The notes below the pieces were generated by a model that was not told the origin of the DNA, searched no databases, and was given only the letters and a program-made list of their open reading frames with translations. This document shows positions 17,532 to 25,484 of a stretch of 64,000 bases of DNA, piece by piece. Within the stretch, counting starts at the first letter, position 1. Each line of letters starts with the position of its first letter. Source of the DNA: Spirochaetales bacterium (GTDB lineage Bacteria; Spirochaetota; Spirochaetia; Treponematales; Treponemataceae); assembly GCA_003252395.1 (NCBI GenBank), contig QKEL01000008.1, positions 124,001 to 188,000 on the forward strand. The letters run 5' to 3'. Position numbers and translations under genes: made by a program.

Positions 17532-18355
17532 TGATTTCCGGAAAGGGTTCCGCTTTCGGCGTACGCGAAGGCGTTATGGTTATGGATGCTTTCGAAATTC
17601 TCGGCTTCCACGCTGTACCAGGGAAAATCGCCCAGGTTCGGTATGGCGAGCAGTACGTCCCGCACGAGATCTTCCACGAATTTGGGATTGTCGTAGGCCG
17701 CCTCGGTCACGAATTTTTCGTCGTCGCGCTTGAGCAACGGCCAAACCGAGCTGGAAGCGCAGCCCTCGATGAGGGAAACCAGGTCTTCGATCCAGAAAAA
17801 AGGACCGAGCTGGAGCTTTACCCGCACGATACCCCGCTGGTTGTGTGCCCCGTAGGCGCTGATGGCCTTGGAACAGGGGCAAACGGTCTGGACCGGCACG
17901 GCCACGGAGACGAAAAACCGCCTGCATGCGGGTTGGGCCGCATCGGGAACCGACTCCCCGGCGCAGTTTGGATCGCTGACCATCCCCTCGAACGCGCAGT
18001 CATAGGAAAGCAGGGAGCGTTGACCCGAAACCGGCGCTTCCTTTTCGATGAAAAAGGGAAAGCTCAATTCTCCGAAGGCCCGCGCCGCCTCGAGAGACAA
18101 CCGGATTTCCTCCAGCATGTCCAGGAAATGGGGCATGGAAAGCCGTTCGCGGTGTTGGTGGAACACCTCTATAAAGCGGCTCATGTGCGTGCCCTTAAAA
18201 TGATGCGGCAGGTTCACGAAAAGGTTGACCGTTCCCGTGGTGTGCTGAATGCGGTTTTCGCGGTCCAATACGTGTATGGGGTACCGAAGGTCCTTTATTC
18301 CCACCTTTTGCAGGGGCACTTCGCGGTGATCCCGCTCGTTCTGTACGTCAATCAA
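17528..18355 (-). CDS. folE2: GTP cyclohydrolase FolE2 (type IB, MptA family)
   Basis: Hydrolyses GTP to dihydroneopterin triphosphate, the first step of folate and queuosine precursor synthesis, using a metal-tolerant active site. The signature VPVQTVCPCSKAISAYGAHNQRG carries the active Cys; an N-terminal VGIKDLRYPI and HFKGTHMSRF are also typical. I place the start at the TTG at 18355 (MIDVQNERD), since the frame further upstream runs antisense-like through folD; a GAGGCGG Shine-Dalgarno lies about 7 nt before it. That gives 275 residues, the normal length. It follows folD by 17 nt and overlaps miaB by 4 nt. Pairing with folD suggests a folate function. Confidence 0.9.
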   Translation of the reverse strand: MIDVQNERDHREVPLQKVGIKDLRYPIHVLDRENRIQHTTGTVNLFVNLPHHFKGTHMSRFIEVFHQHRERLSMPHFLDMLEEIRLSLEAARAFGELSFPFFIEKEAPVSGQRSLLSYDCAFEGMVSDPNCAGESVPDAAQPACRRFFVSVAVPVQTVCPCSKAISAYGAHNQRGIVRVKLQLGPFFWIEDLVSLIEGCASSSVWPLLKRDDEKFVTEAAYDNPKFVEDLVRDVLLAIPNLGDFPWYSVEAENFESIHNHNAFAYAESGTLSGNQ

Positions 18356-18372
18356 TAGAGTACCGCCTCGCT

Positions 18373-19254
18373 TTACGCTTCGCCGGCGGCGCGGCGCGCC
18401 GCAAGAAGGGTGTTTTCCATGAGCATGGCGATGGTCATGGGCCCGACGCCGCGGGGTACCGGGGTAATGAAAGACGCGACCTCGCAGGCGGGGGCGAAGT
18501 CCACGTCGCCCACGAGACGGAAGCCCTTTTTCGCCGTGGGGTCCTCTACGCGATTGACCCCCACGTCGATTACGGCGGCCCCGGGCTTTATCATATCGGC
18601 GGTAATCATGCGGGGTTTCCCGGCGGCGGCCACGAGGATATCGGCCTGGCGGGTGAAGGAGGCGAGGTCTTTGGTGCCGGTGTGGCACACGGTGACGGTG
18701 GCGTTGGCTTGCCGCGCGGCGAGCAGTATGGCGACGGGCTTACCGACGATATTGGACCGTCCGACTACCACGGCATGCTTACCGTTGGTTTCTATGCCGG
18801 CCCGTCGGAGGAGCACCATAACGCCGTGGGGCGTGCAGGGAAGGAAGCCCGGACGGCCGATTACCATATTGCCCACGCTGACCGGGTGAAAGCCGTCAAC
18901 GTCTTTCGCGGGATCGATCGCCATGATTACCTTGGCCTCGTTTATGTGCTTCGGGAGGGGAAGCTGCACGAGGATGCCGTGGACGCCCGGGTCGGCGTTC
19001 AAGGAGGCCACGAGGGCGAGGAGTTCCGATTCGGCGGCGTCGGCGGGAAGATGCACGCTTCGGTCGAGCATTCCCACCTCGGCGAGGGCCTTGGCCTTTC
19101 CCGTCACGTAGGATACCGAGGCCGGGTCCTCTCCCACGAGCACGACCGCGAGACAGGCATGGGTGCCCTTCTCCCTCAAGGCGGCCACCGATTCCGCGAC
19201 CTGGGCCCGAACCGACGCCGCGACGGCAAATCCGTCAATAACTGTTGCGCTCAT
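18373..19254 (-). CDS. folD: Methylene-THF dehydrogenase / methenyl-THF cyclohydrolase
   Basis: Bifunctional enzyme interconverting 5,10-methylene-, methenyl- and 10-formyl-THF with NADP. Recognised by [11 protein letters not shown] (catalytic Lys in the YxxxK pattern), [29 protein letters not shown] and [10 protein letters not shown]. 293 residues is normal. The ATG at 19254 is chosen over the open frame to 19296 because AGGAG sits 5 nt before it and MSATVIDG is a typical start. First gene of the folD-folE2-miaB-lapA-SPOR operon; a promoter is not obvious (a weak TTGTCT-18-TACAAC lies upstream). Confidence 0.95.
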   Translation of the reverse strand: MSATVIDGFAVAASVRAQVAESVAALREKGTHACLAVVLVGEDPASVSYVTGKAKALAEVGMLDRSVHLPADAAESELLALVASLNADPGVHGILVQLPLPKHINEAKVIMAIDPAKDVDGFHPVSVGNMVIGRPGFLPCTPHGVMVLLRRAGIETNGKHAVVVGRSNIVGKPVAILLAARQANATVTVCHTGTKDLASFTRQADILVAAAGKPRMITADMIKPGAAVIDVGVNRVEDPTAKKGFRLVGDVDFAPACEVASFITPVPRGVGPMTIAMLMENTLLAARRAAGEA

Positions 19255-19309
19255 GGGAACTCCTGTAACTGATGGTTGGATACATTGTTGTACCACGTAC
19301 CGCCTTTAA

Positions 19310-19339
19310 TAGACAATAGCGGAAAAAATGAGGTATAGT
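19310..19339 (+). promoter_or_regulatory. Promoter of the beta-barrel gene, leaderless
   Basis: TAGACA (19310-19315), 18-bp spacer, TATAGT (19334-19339), then six bases and the ATG at 19346. Transcription would start at or next to the start codon. No Shine-Dalgarno is present. Confidence 0.6.
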
Positions 19340-19345
19340 GTGCCA

Positions 19346-19951
19346 ATGAAACGTACGATTTTCACCCTGCTGTTGGGCGCCATCGCCCTTACCGCGATTT
19401 CTGCCCAAACCGCCCCGGATACCACCCAACCTTCCAGCGTTTTAGACTATGAGCCGATCCGCAAGGGCGATCAGGTTATCCGCATAACATTGGGAACGAC
19501 GCTCCCGCTTTTTAATCTGACCCCCGACGGGGTGGAGACACAAACCAACCTGAGCCCGGGAGGAAGCGGCAACATTGGCTTTTCCCGTTTCGTGACCAAC
19601 CGGATTGCCATGGGAGGGGAGATCGCGTTCGCCTTCAATACGACCATCGGCGGCAACCTGTACTTTTACCTGCCCATTACCTACAACATAGGCTATGAGT
19701 TCGTTTTCAACCGAATCCACGTTCCGGTATCGCTCGCTATCGGCGGACTGTTTCAGACGTACGCGATCACCAATTATTTCGGGCTCATCGTGCGGCCCGA
19801 GATCGGGGCTTACTGGCAGTATTCCCCCGCGTGGTCCTTCGGCGCCCAGGCGGGCTGGAACGTTATTCCCCAGTGGTACGCCAACGGATCGAACAACCGG
19901 ACCGGCAACATTCTCGGCCTGAGCGCCGGCTTCCGTTACCACTTCTACTGA
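19346..19951 (+). CDS. Small outer-membrane beta-barrel protein (Tp0733/OmpW-like)
   Basis: 201 residues with a signal peptide (1-20, cleavage after ISA) followed by alternating hydrophobic/aromatic strands typical of an eight-stranded barrel: FSRFVTNRIAMGGEIAF, LYFYLPITYNIGYEF, and the C-terminal SAGFRYHFY ending on an aromatic residue. It is probably a small outer-membrane channel. Position next to folD matches the T. pallidum TP0732-TP0733 pair as I recall. The ATG at 19346 is preferred over 19328 because it begins the signal peptide and lies 7 bp after a -10 box. The next gene follows after 16 bp. Confidence 0.75.
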   Translation: MKRTIFTLLLGAIALTAISAQTAPDTTQPSSVLDYEPIRKGDQVIRITLGTTLPLFNLTPDGVETQTNLSPGGSGNIGFSRFVTNRIAMGGEIAFAFNTTIGGNLYFYLPITYNIGYEFVFNRIHVPVSLAIGGLFQTYAITNYFGLIVRPEIGAYWQYSPAWSFGAQAGWNVIPQWYANGSNNRTGNILGLSAGFRYHFY

Positions 19952-19967
19952 GACAGGAGTCTACCGC

Positions 19968-21068
19968 ATGAAACTACGTACGCGCACCGCGACAGCAATC
20001 AGCCTCATCGCAGCCCTTGCCGCTTCCCTTATATTCGCCTCCTGTCAGGCTTCGCCGATTTTCGCCGCCATAGAAAAGGAAGTCGCCCTGGAGAAACCGA
20101 GCGTTACCGGCTACGTTACCTCAATGGTTATCCGAAGCGACGGAACTAAATTCGTCACCAACGGCCGGGTGTATCAAAAAGCCGGGGCCGACGGCTCCTG
20201 GAGCGAGCTTGACCTTCCGGCCCACCGCTGCCTGGATCTCGCCTACGACGGAATAGACGTGTACGGCCTGATGACCCAGGACGATTGGGTGACCCCGGCG
20301 GGTATTTACCGCTATATCGGCAATACCTGGGAAAAGGTTCCCAATACCGATTCCATGGTCAGAATGCTTTCGGGCGCTGCCAGGGTTTTCGCCTTTTCGC
20401 GCGCCGGCGACGCCTCGACCGGCACCTACACCGCGTCCAGTATCGACGGGGCAAATACCGTTACCCAGCTTGCGACGGACCTCGCGCTCCCCACCGGAAG
20501 CGCGGTTAGCGGGGCGACCAGCTGGTTTTCCACCACGGCCGGCATTTACGGTCAAACGGGTGCCGCCATCACCCTCGGCAGCATTACCGAAGACATTCTC
20601 GCCATTACCGCCTCTCCCGGCGGCATACTGTACGCCGTAACCAAATCGAGTTTGTATCAAACCCCGGACGGCGGTACCACCTGGGCTCAGGCGGAACATA
20701 ACGGCATAATCGGCGGATCCGCATCCCTCGCCTGGCTCCAGAAGGGGGCGACCGACGGCGTGGTGCTTATCGCGGGAGCGAAGCGCGACGGGTATTCCGA
20801 GATTTCGGTATCGGACCTCGCCGGTACGCCCACGATGTCGGCGGTACACGACCCCGGCGAGGGCGTGAGCTCCCTCCTCGCGGACGATAAATCCCAATAC
20901 CAGAGCGCGGTGGGCAACAAGACCCTCACCTCGATATTCGTCGATACCGTCGCGCCGAGCGTGGGCGGCAACGCGTACGTGGTGTACGCGGGCGTGGCCA
21001 ACGACCGCGGCTACGACGGTCTTTGGGCCTATTATCCCGATACGCGGAGCGAGTGGAACCGCGAGTAA
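19968..21068 (+). CDS. Lipoprotein with propeller-like repeats, unknown function
   Basis: 366 residues. Signal peptide with lipobox IFASC (Cys about 26). The body is beta-rich with repeated patterns such as SMVIRSDGTKFVTNGRVY, YQTPDGGTTW and DGVVLIAG, similar to the BNR/Asp-box or YCF48-type propeller (the DGGTTW element is a classic Asp-box). No catalytic residues can be named. It is probably an envelope or periplasmic ligand-binding protein. A GACAGGAG Shine-Dalgarno is present. It lies in a plus-strand series with the beta-barrel gene and the RarA fusion gene. Confidence 0.65.
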   Translation: MKLRTRTATAISLIAALAASLIFASCQASPIFAAIEKEVALEKPSVTGYVTSMVIRSDGTKFVTNGRVYQKAGADGSWSELDLPAHRCLDLAYDGIDVYGLMTQDDWVTPAGIYRYIGNTWEKVPNTDSMVRMLSGAARVFAFSRAGDASTGTYTASSIDGANTVTQLATDLALPTGSAVSGATSWFSTTAGIYGQTGAAITLGSITEDILAITASPGGILYAVTKSSLYQTPDGGTTWAQAEHNGIIGGSASLAWLQKGATDGVVLIAGAKRDGYSEISVSDLAGTPTMSAVHDPGEGVSSLLADDKSQYQSAVGNKTLTSIFVDTVAPSVGGNAYVVYAGVANDRGYDGLWAYYPDTRSEWNRE

Positions 21069-21088
21069 GCGAATAACGGGGGCATAAC

Positions 21089-23365
21089 GTGGATTTGTTT
21101 TCCGCATCCGGTTCGATCTCGCACGAACCCCTGGCGGCCCGGATGCGTCCCCGGAACCTCGACGAGTACGTCGGCCAGGACCACATAATCGGTCCAGGCC
21201 GGCTTCTGCGCCGCGCCATTCAGGCCGACCAGCTTTCCTCGGTAATCTTTTACGGCCCCCCGGGCACCGGCAAAACGACCCTGGCACGGGTAATCGCCAA
21301 CCACACCAAAAGCAATTTCGTTACCCTGAACGCCGTGCTCGCCGGCGTACAGCAAATTCGCGAATCCATCGCCCAGGCCGACGATCAGAGAAAGCTCTAC
21401 CAACGACGCACCATTCTCTTCGTGGACGAGGTACACCGGTGGAACCGCGCCCAGCAGGACGCCTTGCTGCCCTGGGTGGAAAACGGAACGATCATCCTTA
21501 TAGGCGCGACCACCGAGAACCCCTTTTTCGAGGTGAATAAGGCCTTGGTAAGCCGAAGCCGCGTTTTTCAGCTCAAGGCGCTCACTCCGGAAGACCTGAC
21601 CAAGGCCGCACTCGCGGCGATCGGCGACCGGGAACGGGGATACGGCAAATGGAAGGTAACCTTCACCGAGGGCGCCCTCGAGCACCTGGTGGAAACCGCC
21701 TCGGGCGACGCGAGAAGCCTTCTGAACGCCCTCGAATTGGCCGTGGAGACCTCTGTCCCCAAATGGCCGCCCGCTGAGGGCTCGAGCATCGAGATTAACC
21801 GTGAGGCCGCCGAGGAGAGCATTCAGCAAAAGGTGGTGCTCTACGATCGGGACGGCGACTACCACTACGACGTGATCAGCGCCTTTATCAAATCGCTCAG
21901 GGGCCGGGACCCGGACGCGGCGCTCTATTGGCTCGCGCGCATGGTTCGGGCCGGGGAAAGCCCCGCCTTCATTTTCCGGCGCATGCTCATTTCCGCCTGC
22001 GAGGACACGGGCTTGGCCGATCCCCACGCGATTTCGGTGGTGGAAAGCTGTGCGGCCGCCTTTGACCGGATCGGTTTTCCGGAAGGCAATTTCCACCTTA
22101 CCCACGCAGCGCTTTATCTCGCGACCGCGCCCAAATCGAACAGCGCCATGGCGTTTTTCGACGCGATAGCCGCGGTGGAGAAGGAGGACGCGGAGGTGCC
22201 CAACCATCTCCGCGACGGGAACAGGGACGCCGAGGGCTTCGGCCACGGGCAGGGCTACCTGTACCCGCACAGCTATCGCGAGCATTGGGTCGCCCAGCAA
22301 TACCTTCCCGACCCCTTGGTGGGCAGGGTGTTCTATACGCCTTCCGTCCAGGGATACGAGGGGAGCATCCGCGACGCCGTTCTCTCGCGGAGGGAGCTGC
22401 AGGTCGCCGAGATTCTCGAGCAGCGAACCGGTTCGGGGAACGCCGACGCCGGCAAGGACCGCTCACAGGGCGCCTACGATGCCCACTACTTCGGGGCGGA
22501 AGGAAAAACCGCGCGGGCCGAGGCGCCCCGGGGGGAAATACTCACCTTCTCCCCTGACGGGAAACGGCGGGACGAGTGGACGAGGCGGGCCGATTCGGGA
22601 AGGTCCGAAACCCTGCTCTCCCTCCGCGACGAGATAACCAAGCGGGCGGGAATCGCCCGGCACCATCGGGTTCTCGCGTTCGGCGCCGACGACGGCCTAC
22701 TCGTGTGGGAAGCGGGCCGGCTCGCGCCCGAGGGCCTCACGGTAGGCCTGTGCCGGAGCGAGGAGGCGAAACTCGTTTTGGAACAGTACGCGCGCACCCT
22801 GGACGAGCTTGACCGCCCCCGACTCGAAACCGTGAACGAGGGAGAGCCCTTCTCCGTTCCGGACCTCGGCTATGCCTTCGACCGCATAATCGCGCGCGAC
22901 CCCGCAGGGACCCTCGCCGGGATTGGGGAGTTCGCCGCGTCCGCGGCGGAACGGCTGGCTGCGGGCGGGCGGCTCGTTTTTTCGGTCCGCTGCCCGGCGC
23001 TCGGCATGCGGCTTTCCCGGCTTTGCCCAGACGCCGCGCTCGCGGCCGAGGCGGCCACGGCGGAAGCGGCCCTGTTCGACTCCGGCCAGGCGCCCTTCGA
23101 CTGGGATACCGAGACCCTCGGCAGGAGCCTTGCCGCCGTTCGGGACAGCGCCCGCGCGGAAGAAAAGAAGATACGGGAACCCCGACGGGTTTTCGATTCG
23201 GACATCGAGCGGTGGCTGGACCCCGCCTCGGCGTACGGCGCCGCGATCGCCGCGGGCATGGACAGCGACGGGCGGGAAGCGTTTCGGCAGGAATTGCTCC
23301 GCGCCGTCAGGAACGGCCCCGTCCGCTGGGAATATTCGGTTCTGCTCTGCGTAATGGACGCATAA
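21089..23365 (+). CDS. rarA: Replication-associated recombination ATPase RarA with C-terminal methyltransferase-like extension
   Basis: Residues 1-440 are RarA/MgsA, a clamp-loader-like AAA+ ATPase acting at stalled forks: [11 protein letters not shown] (Walker A), [16 protein letters not shown] (Walker B), [12 protein letters not shown] (sensor 1), and the C-terminal helicase-loader-like [20 protein letters not shown]. Residues about 465-758 are extra. They contain [30 protein letters not shown] and [14 protein letters not shown], which follow the strand order of a class I SAM-dependent methyltransferase but with a worn glycine loop. A RarA plus unknown-domain fusion is a known annotation in some bacteria. 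The start is GTG after GGGGG. The ORF is continuous with no frameshift. Confidence 0.88.
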   Translation: MDLFSASGSISHEPLAARMRPRNLDEYVGQDHIIGPGRLLRRAIQADQLSSVIFYGPPGTGKTTLARVIANHTKSNFVTLNAVLAGVQQIRESIAQADDQRKLYQRRTILFVDEVHRWNRAQQDALLPWVENGTIILIGATTENPFFEVNKALVSRSRVFQLKALTPEDLTKAALAAIGDRERGYGKWKVTFTEGALEHLVETASGDARSLLNALELAVETSVPKWPPAEGSSIEINREAAEESIQQKVVLYDRDGDYHYDVISAFIKSLRGRDPDAALYWLARMVRAGESPAFIFRRMLISACEDTGLADPHAISVVESCAAAFDRIGFPEGNFHLTHAALYLATAPKSNSAMAFFDAIAAVEKEDAEVPNHLRDGNRDAEGFGHGQGYLYPHSYREHWVAQQYLPDPLVGRVFYTPSVQGYEGSIRDAVLSRRELQVAEILEQRTGSGNADAGKDRSQGAYDAHYFGAEGKTARAEAPRGEILTFSPDGKRRDEWTRRADSGRSETLLSLRDEITKRAGIARHHRVLAFGADDGLLVWEAGRLAPEGLTVGLCRSEEAKLVLEQYARTLDELDRPRLETVNEGEPFSVPDLGYAFDRIIARDPAGTLAGIGEFAASAAERLAAGGRLVFSVRCPALGMRLSRLCPDAALAAEAATAEAALFDSGQAPFDWDTETLGRSLAAVRDSARAEEKKIREPRRVFDSDIERWLDPASAYGAAIAAGMDSDGREAFRQELLRAVRNGPVRWEYSVLLCVMDA

Positions 23366-23393
23366 TGTGCTATCATTTATTGAGGAGTAACGC

Positions 23394-23879
23394 ATGACTA
23401 AAAGAAAGCCCTTTGCCGGAACGCCGCTTTCGGCCGTTCCGATCGTCTGCGCGGCCTTGCTGGCGGTATCGTGCGCCACGGTCAATCAGGTTCCCCGGGA
23501 AAAAGACGTACTGCGCCTCGTGGGCCTTATCAACGCGGGTAAGGTTACGACGGTCGAGGGCCTTACCCCCGCGCCCTTCGCCCTGGATACCGAGACGCTC
23601 TATCTGGACAGCGACGTTGCGACCCTGTGGAACAATCTCGCGGCCGCCTCGTTCGCCATGAACGATCCCCGTTTCGGTGGCAGCGACCCGGTTTCGCCGG
23701 ATTCCTGGAAAACCTTCGCCGATTCCTACGATATGAAAAACTTCTTCGAAAAGTATACCGGAAAGGATACCTACCTGGTCGCGGTGGACACGGCCGAGGG
23801 CCGGTATTATCTGCTCCTTGAGCGAAAGATCAAGGGTTACCCGAAGGTTCGGGGCCTCAAAGGACCGGTACAATTATGA
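23394..23879 (+). CDS. Lipoprotein, unknown function
   Basis: 161 residues with a signal peptide and lipobox AVSC (Cys about 27). The mature part has no motif I recognise; it mixes helices with a C-terminal strand region (DTYLVAVDTAEGRYYLLLERKI). TTGAGGAGTAACGC before the ATG is a strong Shine-Dalgarno. The stop overlaps the next ATG by 4 nt, so it is coupled to the FecR-domain gene and the two products probably work together at the cell envelope. Confidence 0.7.
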   Translation: MTKRKPFAGTPLSAVPIVCAALLAVSCATVNQVPREKDVLRLVGLINAGKVTTVEGLTPAPFALDTETLYLDSDVATLWNNLAAASFAMNDPRFGGSDPVSPDSWKTFADSYDMKNFFEKYTGKDTYLVAVDTAEGRYYLLLERKIKGYPKVRGLKGPVQL

Positions 23880-24922
23880 ACGACTTCAAATACTACCGCA
23901 TCAGAACGAGGATGGCGGCCGCGATCGCGGTCCTTTCCTGCCTGGCGCTGCCCCTGGCCGCCCAAAAGGCCAACGTGACCTACCTGGAAGGCACGGCGAA
24001 GATCAAGTCCAGCGCCGGAAGCCTAAGGCTTGCCGATTTCGGCAGCACCGTGACCTACGGGGAATCGGTGATAACCGGTAAAGACGGGTTGGTGGAAATG
24101 GCGTTGCCGAACGGAAGCACGATCCGGGTTTCAGGGGATTCGGTCTTTACCTATTCGGAAACGGGAACCGGTTCCGATTCGCGGCCGGTGCTCGCGACCC
24201 TCGCGGGTTCGGTTTCGTATAAGCTCAACAAGAGCGTGGGGCGCTCCCCCCTGATCCAGACAAACAGCATGGTCGCGGGGGTACGCGGCACGGAGTTTAC
24301 GGTATACGCCGCCCGGGACGGTTCGAACCTTCTCGTGGTGACCGGCGGCATCGTGGACGTGACGGCCCAGGGCGAAACGGTCTCGCTCTATAAGGACGAG
24401 GCCGTACAGGTTGACCCGGGACAAAAACCCGGCGAGAAATATATTTGGCTCGGCAAGGAACTCGATTTCAGCGACTGGAACGGCGGCAAGAACGCGGAGT
24501 TCCTCGCGGACCCCGTGGGAGGCATTGAGCGCGTGGCGGCCCAGCTTGACGGCTACGCGAAGGAACTCGCCGCGCTGAAAGCCCCCTACGAGGAAGCAAA
24601 TGCGACGTGGGAAAAGGCCGTGGAGGATTACAAGGCGCTTCTCGCGAAAACCGACGATAAGGATACCCTTCAAAAATTCAGGATCGAAACCCTGAACCCG
24701 ACGCAGGACGCACGCGCGACCCTTATTTTGAATATCCGCTACTACGCGTTGAATTACCTTTCGGTGCGTCGCTACGTGCTTTCCAACATGTATATGGAAA
24801 TGAAAACCCGGTTTCCCCTATCCAGGACCCCCGCCTCGGAAGATTTTTTCCGACTACACAAGGAAACCCTCGCGCGGTACGAAGACGCGATCGTTCCCGA
24901 GTTGAATCCTAACGATTATTAA
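23876..24922 (+). CDS. FecR-domain exported protein
   Basis: 348 residues. A signal peptide (about 12-32 with cleavage after LAAQ) precedes a FecR domain (about 45-170): VTYGESVITGKDGLVEMALPNGSTIRV, VLATLAGSV and VRGTEFTVYA are the typical beta-helix-like strands. The C-terminal half (about 200-348) is helical and likely coiled coil. Unlike the iron-citrate sensor FecR there is no sigma factor nearby, so a structural or sensory envelope role is more likely. ATGA overlap with the lipoprotein gene upstream; the small lipoprotein gene follows after 10 bp. Confidence 0.8.
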   Translation: MNDFKYYRIRTRMAAAIAVLSCLALPLAAQKANVTYLEGTAKIKSSAGSLRLADFGSTVTYGESVITGKDGLVEMALPNGSTIRVSGDSVFTYSETGTGSDSRPVLATLAGSVSYKLNKSVGRSPLIQTNSMVAGVRGTEFTVYAARDGSNLLVVTGGIVDVTAQGETVSLYKDEAVQVDPGQKPGEKYIWLGKELDFSDWNGGKNAEFLADPVGGIERVAAQLDGYAKELAALKAPYEEANATWEKAVEDYKALLAKTDDKDTLQKFRIETLNPTQDARATLILNIRYYALNYLSVRRYVLSNMYMEMKTRFPLSRTPASEDFFRLHKETLARYEDAIVPELNPNDY

Positions 24923-24932
24923 GGAGACCACA

Positions 24933-25337
24933 ATGAAAACGACACGGTCAAAGATAACGGTATTTGCTCTGGCAATCTTAACGGCGCTGATCGTAAGCTC
25001 CTGCGATAACCCGGTGGACTCGTCGAAGCCTATCAGCGTGCAAGATACGATGAACGGGTTTATCAAGGACGCTAATGCCTGGAATTACCTTGCTCTCAAG
25101 CAATACACACATTCACAGGCAGAAAAGTATTCAGTCGCGGGAACTAAAACATACTGGGAAACCTATATTCTCGAGAATATAACGCACCTTGGAACTCCGC
25201 AAATCTCTGGAACGACTGCAACTGTAGAGAGTGACGATCATATTATTTTCACATTTGAACTTCAAATCGATAGTCCCGATCAATATAAGATTCGTAAAAT
25301 CACCAGCAACGATGCAAATGGAAATTTCTTCTTCTAA
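24933..25337 (+). CDS. Small lipoprotein, AT-richer than neighbours
   Basis: 134 residues. Lipobox VSSC (Cys about 25) after a clear signal peptide. The mature part (about 35-134) resembles a small cystatin/NTF2-like alpha-plus-beta fold: a helix (QDTMNGFIKDANAWNYLALKQY) and then strands with EKYSVAG, TVESDDHIIFTFEL. Its second half is visibly AT-richer than the surrounding genes, which suggests a young or horizontally acquired gene. AAGGAGACCACA precedes the ATG. Last gene before a strong terminator. Function unknown. Confidence 0.65.
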   Translation: MKTTRSKITVFALAILTALIVSSCDNPVDSSKPISVQDTMNGFIKDANAWNYLALKQYTHSQAEKYSVAGTKTYWETYILENITHLGTPQISGTTATVESDDHIIFTFELQIDSPDQYKIRKITSNDANGNFFF

Positions 25338-25376
25338 CCCTCCCCTCCTCGCGCCAGGGATTGCAGCGTAAATAAA

Positions 25377-25413
25377 GAAGGCGGTCGGCCCGAAGGGTCG
25401 GCCGCCTTTTTTA
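25377..25413. terminator. Bidirectional intrinsic terminator
   Basis: AAGGCGGTCGGCCC pairs with GGGTCGGCCGCCTT around a 3-4 nt loop, with a T6 run downstream on the plus strand and an A-rich flank that gives a T-rich tail on the minus strand. It lies between convergent genes. Confidence 0.85.
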
Positions 25414-25484
25414 TTGCAGCGGAAAGCCCGGCCCCGCCCGACGCGGAGCGGCGGGCGGGGAGGCGCCCAAAAAAAGAAAAAAAA

